A program made the translations under genes and the position numbers. Below, piece after piece: positions 20,798 to 33,140 of a stretch of DNA of 64,000 nt (positions within the stretch are counted from its first letter, which is position 1; every line of letters starts with the position of its first letter). Source of the DNA: Piromyces finnis (Eukaryota > Neocallimastigomycota > Neocallimastigomycetes > Neocallimastigales > Neocallimastigaceae); the NCBI GenBank assembly GCA_002104945.1, contig MCFH01000001.1, forward strand, positions 2,390,501 to 2,454,500. The letters run 5' to 3'. Under the pieces are notes generated by a model. It was not told where the DNA came from and did not search any database. It worked only from the letters and a program-made list of their open reading frames with translations.

Positions 20798-23700
20798 TTA
20801 TGAGAAAAATTTTCTAACAAGCTTAGTAGTGCTTTTAATAATAAAATATAAACATACTGTATTTTTTAGTGAATTTATAATTTTTGAAGTATTGCTTCCT
20901 TCGGATGTAATCCCTAAAATTTCCATTATATTATTTATTCTTTTTGTGAGATTATTTTTGTTATTTTCTAAAGAGGTATGTTTTATTAAATCACAAGTTT
21001 CATTTTCATTGTTGTTTTTTTCAATATTACGCTCAGCATTATTATCTTGTTTCAAATATTTATAATTTTTCATTTTTTCATTTATTCCTGAAATGATTTC
21101 CATGAGTTGTACTTGATGTTGACTAATGATATTTATTTCGTTTGTTAGATGTTCTAAAATCATCCAATGTTTTTCTATAGTTTTGTTTTGTTCTTCTGAT
21201 ATATTATTGTTTTTATTTTGTTGGCTATTGAATTGATCTATTATATTCTTTATTAAATTTATATTTTCTTTTTGTTGGACATTAGTGTTTTCAGTAGTAT
21301 GGGAATAAAGATCCATTAATATTGCTTGGTTTTCCTTAATAACATTTATTGTATTAATTATACTGTTTAATTTATTATTATTATCATTACTATTATTGCT
21401 GTTGTTATTATCATTTATATTTATATTATCTATTGTTTCCAATTTATCAAGAATACTTTTTACGAAAAATTTATTTTCTTCCTCGAGTAATACCATTTTT
21501 TGAGGAATATCAGAATAATTATTCATGCATTGATTTTGATATTGGTTTAATGAATTCTTAATTTCATTTATTATCTTATCTATAATATTATTATTCATAG
21601 CATTTTTGAAATCTAATAAGACATTTTCATAATTTTTATTATTTTCATTCATTACATTTATGATGCTATTAATTTTATTAGTATTTTCATTTTTTTGAGT
21701 ATTTAACATATTCACTACTTCATTTAATTTATTATCACTGGTTATAGTGAAAGAATTTATTTTATCATTAGTGCTTGCATAATATTCTATCAATTTTTCT
21801 TGATTTTTTTTTATTAATTTGTATTCATTTGTATAATCTTCTAATTTCTGCACTATATCATTAAGTACAATTTTATTTTCTTTGTTACTTTCATTCATCT
21901 GATTTACAGAAATTTTAAGTTCACGATCTTCTTCATGATAATTAAGGGCTCCTTCCATTTCTTGCTTATGCTCGTTCATTATATTTTTCATTATTGTATT
22001 AATATTTTCATTATTCTTCTCTTGAATTTTTATGAATAAATCATTAAACATTTTATTATTATCTTCTTTAATTGAGTTTAACTTTTCACTATATTCTTTA
22101 TATCTTGTCTCGTTTTCATTTAATTGATCATATTTTTTCTTCATTTGATCATTCATAATTTGCTTATATTCATCATTACTATTATTAATTTGGTTAATTA
22201 TACTTTTGATCATATTATTATTTTCATCCTGAAAGGCATTGGATTTTTCGATGGCTTCTGTGTAGAATTCCATGATTTTATTTTGATTCTGATATAAAGT
22301 GCTCATATCATTAATAATTTTTTCAAATTTTTTATTAACCTCTAATGTACTTTCATCTTTGTCATCTTTAATAAATTTAATTATTTGATTCACTATTTGT
22401 TTATTTTCTTCATTATTATTATTATTATTATTATTATTCATTATGTCAAGAATTAGATTTTTACATTCATCTTGATATTTTGTTAAATTATTCCAATTTT
22501 GTAAAGTTTGAGAATTAGATTCAATCAATATGCTTTGATTCTTATTCATATCCTGAATGTCATAAACAATTTTATTTAACACATTCATATGATTAGTAAA
22601 TTCAGTTATCATTTCATTGATAGCACTTTTATTATTGTCAGTATTCATATCTATTTTAGTTACAAAACTTTTTATAAAGTTTTGATTTTCATTATGATTG
22701 AAATCAATTCTATTCAATAGTTCATTCATTTTACTACTGTTTTCTTCATTAGAATTGTTGATTTTTGTGATGATATCCAAAATGGTTTTCTTGTTATTAC
22801 TATCATAATTATCAATTTTTGTCATAATCACATCCATTTTATTTTTATTTTCTTCATAATTACTTTCTATTTTATTTCCAATATCTTCTATTAATTTTTT
22901 ATTATCATACTGTATATTATCTAACTTTTCGTTTGTTTCAGAATAACTATCTTTCAATTGACACTGGTTTTGACTTATGGAAATCATAGTATTATTCATA
23001 TTTTCTAATTTGCTACATTCATTTTGAATTTTTCTACTTTCTTCATAATAATTATCTATTTTTTCTATAACACGGTTAATCATGGATTTACTTTCATCAT
23101 TATTATTTGTTATTTTATTTATAATATTGTTTATTAAATTTCTACTTTCATCTTTATTATTCAAAAGTGTATTAAATTTTTCTTTATTTTCAATATTACT
23201 TTTATCTATTTTTTGGCTTATGTCATGAAGTAAAGTTTCATTTTTATCATTATATAAGCGATTTTTTTCTGTTGTTTCTGTATATAATTTTAACAATTGA
23301 GACTGTTGTTGATTTAATGTTTCTATGTCAGTACACATTTTTTCATAATTTTTAATTTCATTTGATAGAATTGTATTATTCTCACGATTATTATATTCAA
23401 CCTTATTTATCTTTTTCATAAGCATTTCATTTTCATTTTGGAGATGTTCCAATTTTTCAGAAGTGTTGATATGAATCTCCAATAATTTTTCTTGATCATC
23501 TTGAATAAGTTGAATATTATTTTGAATTTCATCCAATTTATTAATTTTTTTTTCATTAGCTTTAATATGTTCTTCATGATTACATTCCATTTTATTAATA
23601 ATATTATTTATTAAATCCTTACTTTCCTTATTATTTTTTTCCATCTTATTCATGATATTTTTAATTTTATATTCATTTTTATCTTTAATATTATTTACTT

Positions 23701-26581
23701 TCTTTGTTATTTCAATAGAAAGCCTCATTAATCGATTTTGATTTTGATTAATACTTTTAATAATATTACTCACACTATCTATACTATTTAATTCACTTGA
23801 AATTGTTTGATATTGTAGTTGAATGTTTTCGATAGTAGTAGCGATCTCATTTATTAATATTTTATTTTCATTTTGGTTATCACTAAGTAATAATTTAATC
23901 TCAGCTTGGTTAACATTATAATTATCTTGGTAACCATTAATTTTATCTAGAGCATCGGAACATATATTTATTAGTTTTAATTGATGCTCATTTAAATTAT
24001 TTAGCTCTTGATTTATATGTTTTGATTCATTTTCGTTAAAACTCTTTAAATCTTCATTTATTATTCTATTGCTTTCTTCTATCTGACTTACACCATTATT
24101 CAATATACTTTCTTGACTTTGTTCGAGATTATTGATTGCTTTACTAATATTAGTTAATTTTGTACAATATTTATTTGAATTAGATGAAAAAAGTTGATTA
24201 AATGAATTTTCCATCGAAGTTATTGAAGTTGATATTTCTTTTGAAACAGCTTTTAAGTCAGATTGAAGTTGTTTTAAGTATTGCGTATATTCATCCAATC
24301 TATTATTATCAATAATATTTTGAGGAGGTTCTATTTCTTTTAAGGCATTTATAATTCGAGAAGCTGAAACTGTAGAATTTGTTTCAATTTGATTAGTAAT
24401 ATTATCTAGTTTTCCAATAATATAGTCATAAATACTATTGGCTATATTTATATTATTACTAGAACCTTCATTCTCCATAGATGATTCTGATTGTATTATA
24501 AATGGCTTTAATTCGTCCGAATTAATATTTAAATGTTTTGATATAGATGGAAATAGTTCCATTATGAGTGTTTGATTTTTACAAATTTCATTAATACTAT
24601 CCATAATATTATCAAATTTATGATTAATACTAATACCATTACTGCTATTACAAACAGTACAACTTCCATTTTTCATTATACTTAATGTATTATTTTCACT
24701 TTCAATATATTTTTCTTTTTCATTTATTTCTTTTAATTTATCTGGAGATATTATTATTATATCATCAATTTGAACATTATCATTTTCAATTGTGTCAGGA
24801 TCATATATTTCGTTTTTTACATCAGTACAATTTTCTTTGTCAATTTCTTTTATTTCATCTTCATGTTGTTGATCTAAATTAACTATTTCTTGACTTAATT
24901 TTGAATTTCTATAATTTTCATTATTTGCATTTACAACTAACAATTCTTTTATTTTAGCTAATTCTAAATTAGAAAGTCTTTTAATTTCAGATATTTCAAT
25001 ATTAGAAAGTCTTTTAACATTAGAAATCTCCATTTTGGAAAGTTTTTCATTTAAATTAAAAATTTGTATTTCCAATTGTTTTTTACTTTCTTCGAGGGAT
25101 TGATTATTTTTTTTATAAAACTCCACCAAATTAGTTAGTCGAGAATTTTCTCCTTTTAAGTTATTTTCATTTACTTGAAGATTATTTACCTCTTGCTTTA
25201 AATTATCAAATGAACGTTTTGATATCTTTGGTATCAATTGGTTAATTGCATCATACCATATCTCTGTAGTTTCCAATGAATTAGTTGCTAAAACAAGCTC
25301 ATTTTTTCTTAATAATAATTTAAATTCAAAATGTTGGGTAGTTAATATAGAATTATTAGATGTTGTATTAAAAATTATATCTGAACAATCTGATAAATCA
25401 ACTGTAAATAATGGTTGTGATTTTGAATCCTATTTATTATAATGATGAGATTTTAAATCGAAAATATTTAATATTATTAAGCTAAAATATTAATATTTAT
25501 TTTTGACTATTGATTTATTATATTCATAAATATTTAAATTACTTGATCTGTTCTATAAAAGTATAAAATTCCAGCTTTTAACATTCTTTTCTTAGCAACC
25601 ATATAATAATTTTTATAAGTCTTTTAATAAAAAACATAAAAACATTATAAATAATATTTATAAATTATCAAATATATATAGTTTATAATAATTATAATAG
25701 ATTAATACAATTTTTTTTATTATGTCTTTTTTTATTATTTTAAACTAAGTGTATTCATTAATGTATTCATACCTGAAGTTTTCTTTTACGTTGAATCCAT
25801 CCTTCCATAACAATCTTTATTTATATAAAAATATATAAATATACTTAAAACTAAATTTTTATATTTATTTTTAATATTATATTTAATACATATTTTTATT
25901 ACCTCAGAATTCAGATTGATGGAAGAAATATTTGATACAGAACTAACGAATGATGTATTTTGAGTATCAAAATTTAGGAGATTATTGTCTTCATTAACAT
26001 TTGAAACAAATGAGGAATTTTTATTCAATGCACTAATATTAGAATAATAACTACAATTACTAAACCCACTTTCTGATTCATCATCAGAAGTTAAATTTGT
26101 TGAATTACTATTCAACATATTGATAGATTTTAAAGGTATAAGAGAAGAATTCATATAATGCTTTGGTTTTATTAATTCACCATCTATGTATTTTTTTGGT
26201 TTTAAAGTATTTTCTACATCACTATAATGTATTGGCTTTATAATATTATTTAAATCCTTATTTGTAATATCAGAAGGTGGGATTGAAGATATGTCAATGG
26301 ATGATCTTTTTTATTATATTATTTTGCAAATATTAATTAAAATATAATATACATCGATTTATAAATATATATATTAAAATGAAGTAAAATATGTATATAT
26401 AATATAATAAGTACTTTGTATTATTATAAGAAAGAGTTTTTAAAAGATTTTCATTTTTCGATAATCTTGATGAAGATTTTGTTTTCTTTTTATTTAATGG
26501 CTTAAATTGCCTATTATGTATATTATCTGAACCCAATTTAGTTTCATCCAACTTATTTAATGAATATTCAGATTGACTCAT
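20798..26581 (-). CDS. PH-domain protein with a giant Asn-rich coiled coil (about 1,773 aa)
   Basis: Minus-strand exons 26581-26415, 26305-25903, 25814-25773, 25620-25543 and 25429-20798 join in frame (intron phases 2, 0, 0, 0). The start is the ATG at 26581. Residues 1-190 are Ser/Asn-rich and disordered. Residues 193-290, built from three exons, form a PH domain: M-E-G-W-I-Q start, G-I-L-Y-F-Y strand, and a terminal helix with the usual Trp (E-I-W-Y-D-A-I). PH domains commonly bind phosphoinositides or proteins. The remaining 1,450 residues are predicted coiled coil, with recurring N-K/E-I-x-x-K-I and N-Q-N-Q segments and a short poly-Asn run near 22430. Suggests a membrane-attached tether or scaffold; role unknown. 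The last exon has no in-frame ATG where a stand-alone gene would start, supporting the spliced model. Confidence 0.82.
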
Positions 26582-27509
26582 TTTTTCATAAATATTATTT
26601 ATTTATAATTAATATAATAACATTAAAAAAGAAATGAACATTAGAATCATAATATTTATCTATTATTTTAATATTTTATTATTATTATAAAATCGTAGAT
26701 AATAAATAATGATACTTTAATTATTTTTATATAAAAAGAGATAAAATTAACAAAGTTAATAAAAATAGAATTTAAATGGATATTAATAGAAAATATATAT
26801 ATTAATGTTTGAGATTAACTCTTTTAATATAAAAAGTTTATTTTTTCTTTAAGATAATAATTAAAAACTTTTAATATAGTGCAAGATATGAAAATGCTTT
26901 AGTATTTTTGTGTTAAGGAAAAATCTTTTAAAGTTATAATATTTGTTATAGATATAATTAAAAATACTTATTTTTTGTTAAATATAATTTATATTATATT
27001 ATTTTAATACAACTTAAATTCTTTTAATTAATTATTATAAATAGCATATATTCATATTCATATTTCTTTCTTTTTTATTAATTTTATATGGTTTTTATTA
27101 ATCTATATTCCAATACCAAAATAATTCTTTTTTATTATTATTATTATTATATTTGTTTTTATTACTTTTTTAAAATTTATAGATTATTTTTAAAAATTAT
27201 AGATGAAAAATCAATCTAAAATTTAAACTTTTTAAGTTTCACAAATTTTGATTTTCATCATTTTTTTTTTAAAAAATATATTTTATATAATATATAATTA
27301 TATAAAAAAAAAAAAAAAAAGAATTTTTTGCCATATTTTAATGAATATTAGATATATTTTTAATAATAATTATATTTATTTTATTATTTAAATAAAAAGA
27401 AATTATTTTAATTATCTTCTCATTATAACTATACAAAAATATATAATGTTGTAACAATTGTTTCTAAAAATATTTAATAAACAAAAATTAATAAAAAAAT
27501 ATTACATTA
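26582..27509. other. Intergenic region, nothing recognised
   Basis: About 900 bases of A/T-rich DNA with homopolymers, upstream of the PH-coiled-coil gene (its promoter lies here). I see no gene or clear repeat. Confidence 0.6.
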
Positions 27510-27660
27510 TGAGCTCATGGGAGAGTCTAGTGGACATCACACTATCATACCTGATGTTACTTCTCTTTTTTATTTCATAATTTATTAGGTAGGGACCAAT
27601 CCTACACAATACGAATTGCAGAGTTCATTGAACTTTTATGCAACTTTAACAGTTATTCTA
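27510..27660. other. Unassigned GC-richer block before the SINE
   Basis: GAGCTCATGGGAGAGTCTAG starts a block of ordinary base composition in an otherwise A+T-only setting. Its GAGTCTAGTGGACAT part resembles GGGTCTAGTGTACATG inside the SINE at about 27912, so it may be a fragment of a related element. It lies outside the SINE target duplication. Confidence 0.4.
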
Positions 27661-27703
27661 TTTTATTTTATATTTATATTTATATATATATATATTATTA
27701 TTA

Positions 27704-27715
27704 TTTTTATTTATT
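27704..27715. repeat. SINE target-site duplication, left copy
   Basis: TTTTTATTTATT directly precedes the SINE and recurs at 28290-28301 directly after its A-tail. Confidence 0.8.
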
Positions 27716-28247
27716 GTCGTTCCAGTTTTTATCCTGGTTGTTAAGGCGTTTCCTTAGCATACATAAGGCTTCTGGTTCGACCCCGCAGATGTCAGTGCCT
27801 GTGGATTTTCCCACTGGGTTTGCCATGGGTTGGGTTATGATATTCAGGTAAGTATAAATGAACTTTCTAATTTACTACTATGATAATAACACTCGTCTAG
27901 CCGGCCTGAGAGGGTCTAGTGTACATGGTACATTCCAAATTAGAACTTAATAAGTGGTGACTTAGGCTATGCCAAAAACACATAATATTCCTTAATCAAT
28001 TTAAGTGTAAACATTAGGGGGCGGTTGACACGTGATCAAATTGACTATAAGAGGCTTAGCATTGTAGTTGTGAAATATCGTACAACGACATGCATCTAAT
28101 GTACATGGATTAAGTGAGCGTCGAAGCTGAAGAAACAGTATGACAGACCAGGAGGGTCACAACCACCTAGCAATAGGAATGAGCCAACGTTTCTCTAAGA
28201 ACCACCATTGGAGCTAACTCTGATCGATGGGAGAAATGCACTCGGAA

Positions 28248-28289
<42 letters not shown>
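27716..28289 (+). mobile_element. SINE with tRNA-like head and A39 tail
   Basis: A 574-bp block of much higher G+C than its surroundings. Near the 5' end are a D-arm-like GGTTGTTAAGGCG (27736-27748) and a near-consensus pol III B box GGTTCGACCCC (27774-27784), as in tRNA-derived SINEs. The body (about 27800-28250) has no open frame. It ends in 39 A residues (28251-28289). A 12-bp direct repeat flanks the whole. The sequence copied by a LINE machinery would explain tail and duplication; the partner LINE is unknown. No cloverleaf that a working tRNA would need was found. Confidence 0.85.
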
Positions 28290-28293
<4 letters not shown>

Positions 28294-28301
28294 TATTTAT
28301 T

Positions 28302-29953
28302 ATTATATCAATATGTATTATCACCTAATAAAATGTAATATTTCAATTAAATAAATAAATACAAGAAGTGTATATCTCTTCCTAGTCTAAAAAAGTATAT
28401 ATATATTCTCAATATAAAGTATTTCAAATATCGAAAAACTTTATAAATTTAAACCATTCCTTTTAGTTACTCATAATAACAAAGTACAAACTTATATTTT
28501 ATTAAAACCTTCAACATATAATTTTACAAAAAGCAGAACAAAAAGAATATTTAAACATGATAAATTTGAATAGATATATAAAAGCACTTTACATTCATTG
28601 ATATAAATGAATGATTATACTTAAATTTTCCAATAACGAAAATAATAATAAAAATATTATTAAATATATATAAACTATATCAATATATCATATATATCAT
28701 ATATATCATATATATAATGTATTATTGGTATAATTAAATAGTAAATACTAGGTATGTTTAAAGGAATACATATTTGTATCATGTTATTTTTGATATAATT
28801 AAATGAAATAAATATATTTTAGTATATATGTGGCGTAGGTATGGTATAATATTGTAATGGGTAAATATAATTCTATCATAATTAAATGAGAAAAATGTTT
28901 ATAAATCACATTTATAATCACATGATTATGACACTAATTTTATTCAATTTAAAGCAAATTAATAAATAGAATATTGTTATTATTAATAATACTATTTTTT
29001 TATATAGTATTGATATAAGAATGTAATATGAATAAAAAATGATGTAATATGAAATAAAATATTATATAAATTTTAATTATTAATAAATAAATTAATTTAA
29101 TAATTATATAAAAATAAATTAAATTGAAATATGTTTTTAACGTGATTTAAGTATACTGTGGCGTATGGGTTTTTTATGAGAATATATTATTAAAAAATAA
29201 TTATATTTAAGAAAAATATTATAATTGTGAAGTCCTTATTATATAAATGTCACCCATATAGTTAAAAAAATATATAAATTGATTTTATAATTAAAAGTTT
29301 ATTCATTTGTATAAAAATAAATATAATATTTATAAATAATTATTAAATAATTATTATTATTATCAATCGAAATCACATATCCTTTATATAGTATTAACTG
29401 ACATTGATTTTTAAAAATAATTTAAAAGACACACTTTGGAAAATAAGAATAATGTTTAGAAAATTAACCAATAATAATTAAGAAATTTCAATTACACAAA
29501 GTAAAATGATAATTAACTTAATTTATGTCTGAAAAGAAAAACTAATATAAATAAATAAGAATTAAAGTTTGATTAATGTTATTATAACAAACTTAATTTA
29601 TTAAAATTTAAATTAAAAATTATATTTCAATAAAAATACTACAACATTTTTTTGATAATAATTAAAATTATAAATTAATAATTAATATAATATTATATGA
29701 TTCATATATATTAATTTTATGAATAAAAAAAAAGGATTAAATATATAATAAAAAACTATTCTTTTTTTTTTTATTGTTAAAAATTAAATTATTTTATTAT
29801 ATAAAAAAGTTTATTTTTGCATAAATAATTTTTAATTTCAAATTAATAAAATTGAAAGTTTTGTTTGTTAGAAATTATAACAAATAAGAAAATATAAATT
29901 TTATAATTTTAAAATTCATTTGTATATATTTTTTTAACCAAAAGAATATAAAA
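28302..29953. other. Intergenic region upstream of the GH16 gene
   Basis: A+T-rich. Two GTGGCGTA octamers (28829-28836, 29158-29165) stand out. No gene seen. The last few hundred bases must hold the GH16 promoter; no specific element recognised. Confidence 0.5.
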
Positions 29954-31405
29954 ATGAAATTCTTCTCAATTTCTTCAGTAATATTATTATCATGTGTTAA
30001 GTATGCTAGTGCTGTATGGGAAACAGTTATTAGCGATTCCCTTACTGATTACAACACTTTTGAAAAATATTGGGATTATTTATACCCATGGGGATCAGGT
30101 AAATAGAATATATATGTAAAAGTCATTTAAATAGCATATACTATTCATAAGTATTAAAGAATTTTAAAATTTTAAAAATGAATTTTTCAATGGATACATA
30201 GATCACAATGGTTCTGCTCGTATGTATGGTGCTAGTGATGACCATAATCACGTTTACTTAAAAGATAACACAATTGTTCTCAAAGCTTGTAGAATTAATT
30301 GGGATGAAGGTAAGAGTACTGCTAATCCACACCCTGTTATTCGTTATCACTCAGGTGCAATTCACTCAAAACAAACTTTTACTATTAATGATGAATTCCC
30401 AAATTATGAATTCAAGGGTGAATTTATTGTTCCAACTAATGGTGGTACATGGCCAGCATTTTGGTTAAACGGTGCTTGGACCTGGCCACCAGAAATTGAT
30501 ATTGTTGAATTTAAAGGTAATAATGTTAATTGGTTTAACATATTCCGTACTTCAAGTGATGTTTCTACATACAAAGAATCTGTTAGTAATGCTGGTGCTT
30601 GGCATGAATATCGTGTTTGGATAACAAAGGTTGATAATACTAATATGGATATTCACTTTTATATTGATGGTAAATGGAAGGCTAAACACACAGCCAATCA
30701 TGTTGGTAAACCATTCCATTTAATTATGAATTTACAAATGGAAGGTTCTTCTGGTGGTAATGGACCAACTAGTGACACCTACTATAGAGGTAGAAATATT
30801 TATGTTGGTAGAAGCCATGAATGGTAAATATTTAAATGATTATTAATTGTTAATTAAGTAATTAGTAAAAAAAAATTATATAATTATTTATAAAAAAAAA
30901 AAGATTCAAAATTAAAAAAAGTTTTTTTTTTAATTATGTATCAAAAAAATATTGAAACCTTAATTATTAAATTATAATAATAATAACAACAAATAAAACT
31001 TAATATTACATCGTTATTTCTCTTTTAATAATATTAATAATAATAATAAAAAAAAGTACTGGTAATAATTGTAATGCTAATAATGCTGCTGCCACTACTA
31101 CTACCGTAAAAACTACTACAACAAGCAAAGCCCAAACTGCTACTAGCAATGAAAATAACTGTTTTTCATACCCAGCTTATCCATGCTGTAAAGGAAACAC
31201 CGTAGTTTATACTGATAACGAAGGTAGTTGGGGTGTAGAAAACGGTAACTGGTGTGGTATTAATAAAGCAAACATATCCTCTTCATCTAACTGCTGGTCA
31301 CAAAGTTTAGGTTACAAGTGTTGTAATGGATGTAATGTTGTAACTACGGATGAAAGTGGTAAATGGGGTATTGAAAACAATGAATGGTGTGGTATAAATT
31401 GTTAA
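29954..31405 (+). CDS. Secreted GH16 glucanase with two C-terminal fungal dockerins
   Basis: Exons 29954-30098, 30202-30823 and 31057-31405 join in frame to 371 aa. A signal peptide (about 1-20, ending A-S-A) is followed by a GH16 jelly-roll domain with the catalytic motif E-I-D-I-V-E near 30495-30512; the two Glu are nucleophile and acid/base in the family. Trp-rich substrate-cleft segments are present. A Thr/Lys linker leads to two dockerins (Cys-rich, [11 protein letters not shown] and [11 protein letters not shown]). GH16 enzymes of this type cut beta-1,3-1,4- or beta-1,3-glucans; lichenase is most likely. Dockerins attach the enzyme to the extracellular cellulosome. Without splicing, a TAA at 30825 would end it before the dockerins; the donor is AATG|GTAAAT. 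Confidence 0.92.
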
Positions 31406-33140
31406 TTAAAATAATTAACTGTTGAAGTTAATAAAAAAAGAAGAAAATAAAAAATCAAAATATATTAAATTTATAACAACTAATATAATAAAAAAAAAAT
31501 GATCAATAAGTTTTATAAATTTTTTACATGTAAAAATTGCTGTTAGCTTTTTTCTTATATGATTTTGTATAATTATTGTATAATTATTGCAAATAAAAAA
31601 AAATTGCAGTTATAATTACTGATTAATCAATATTATTTTCAAATATAATTACTAAAAAATAAAATATTTCCATTCTTTTTTTTTTTTTTTATAAAAAACA
31701 TATGAAATTTAATGATTTAATTATTAAACACTCTACATACCACATTTTTTGCACTTTTATTTTTATAAACAAAAATTAATAAAACAATGGAAGTTGGAAA
31801 TTCAAATATTCATTAATAATAATTAATTCATCCGTGGATAACTATTATATGATTATGCTTATTTAAAAATATTTAAATATTATCACCATAAAATTTAAAT
31901 TGACAATTTCAAAAAAAAAAGTAGAGCTTTATCATAAATTTATAATAAATATACTCTATTCAATTGAAAAATTTTTTCATTTATATAAAATAGATGATAG
32001 TGTAAATAATGATATATTTTATTATTTTTACAATAATAACTATTAAAATAACATGTATTATTAATAAATCAATAGGTTTTTATTTAATTTTCAAATTTTT
32101 TATTTCTAAATTTTAAAGATATTAATATTATATTTCTACCATTCACAATCATTTCCATTATATTATATTTTATTTTATTTTTAACTATCCTTTTTTTATT
32201 AGTTTATAGTGTATAAATAAAAAATTAACATATATTTTTAAAAATTTTATTCTCTTCCTCTCATTGAAAATTTTTATAGAATTTTTTAAACATTGGTGGG
32301 ATAACATGTAATATACATGTGTTTTTTTAAACTATTTTTAGTGTTTCTTAATATATTCTTGAAGATTGTGTCAAAAAGACTATGAAATTGTAATATAAAA
32401 ATTCAAATACTTTATTTTTATTTTAATGATCATCACTATATTTCTAATATACATATTCAAAAACTATTTACTAATTATATTGAAAGTTAAACTTAATAAC
32501 TGTATTAAGTTTTTTAACTAAAAAATTTGAACAAATAATAAACTCTTTTTTTTTTTTTTTTTACTTTGCAACTTCAAACTGATCAAAAATTTATGGTTCA
32601 ATTACAGATATCTAAAAATAGATGTTATAAATGTCACCAAAATACAATTACAAGAAATCTCAAAAAAGTGTCTTTTTGGAAAAAAAATTGTTCATTCTAT
32701 TTTATATTGTATAGATAAAGAATAAAGACTTAAATAACAATTAAATATAATTTTATTAGAATTCTTAATATAATTTGTTTATTTATAAGTTTTTTTATTT
32801 TAACTTTTTTAATTATTTATTATTTTAATATAATTTCTATTTCTTCATATTATAAACATGTTATTAATATATTATCAATTTAATAATTATTATTATTTAA
32901 GCTTGAGATTGTTAATTTTTATATATAATTTAATTTTTCAAAGTTTATTTTATTTTTTTGATTTTAACTTATTAAGAATTATAAAGACTTTATTTTTTAT
33001 ATATTATATAAATTAACAAAAAATTACTTAACAAATTTATAAATAATATTTAAAAATATAGAACTATTAATAAATAAATAATAAATATTATATTATTATA
33101 GATTCAAATATATTTTAAGCAATTAGTAAAAATACTAAGA
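31406..33140. other. Intergenic region, nothing recognised
   Basis: A+T-rich DNA with poly-A/T tracts. I see no gene, RNA or repeat of note. Confidence 0.6.

Noticed and set aside
25276-25278. Start of the coiled-coil protein at 25276
   Set aside because: The codon is TTG, and the frame is open upstream to a good splice acceptor at 25430-25431, with PH-domain sequence before it.
27730-27800. Possible tRNA gene
   Set aside because: B box and D-arm-like parts are present, but no acceptor stem closes and the anticodon loop lacks U33; the flanking repeat and poly-A show that it is a SINE head.
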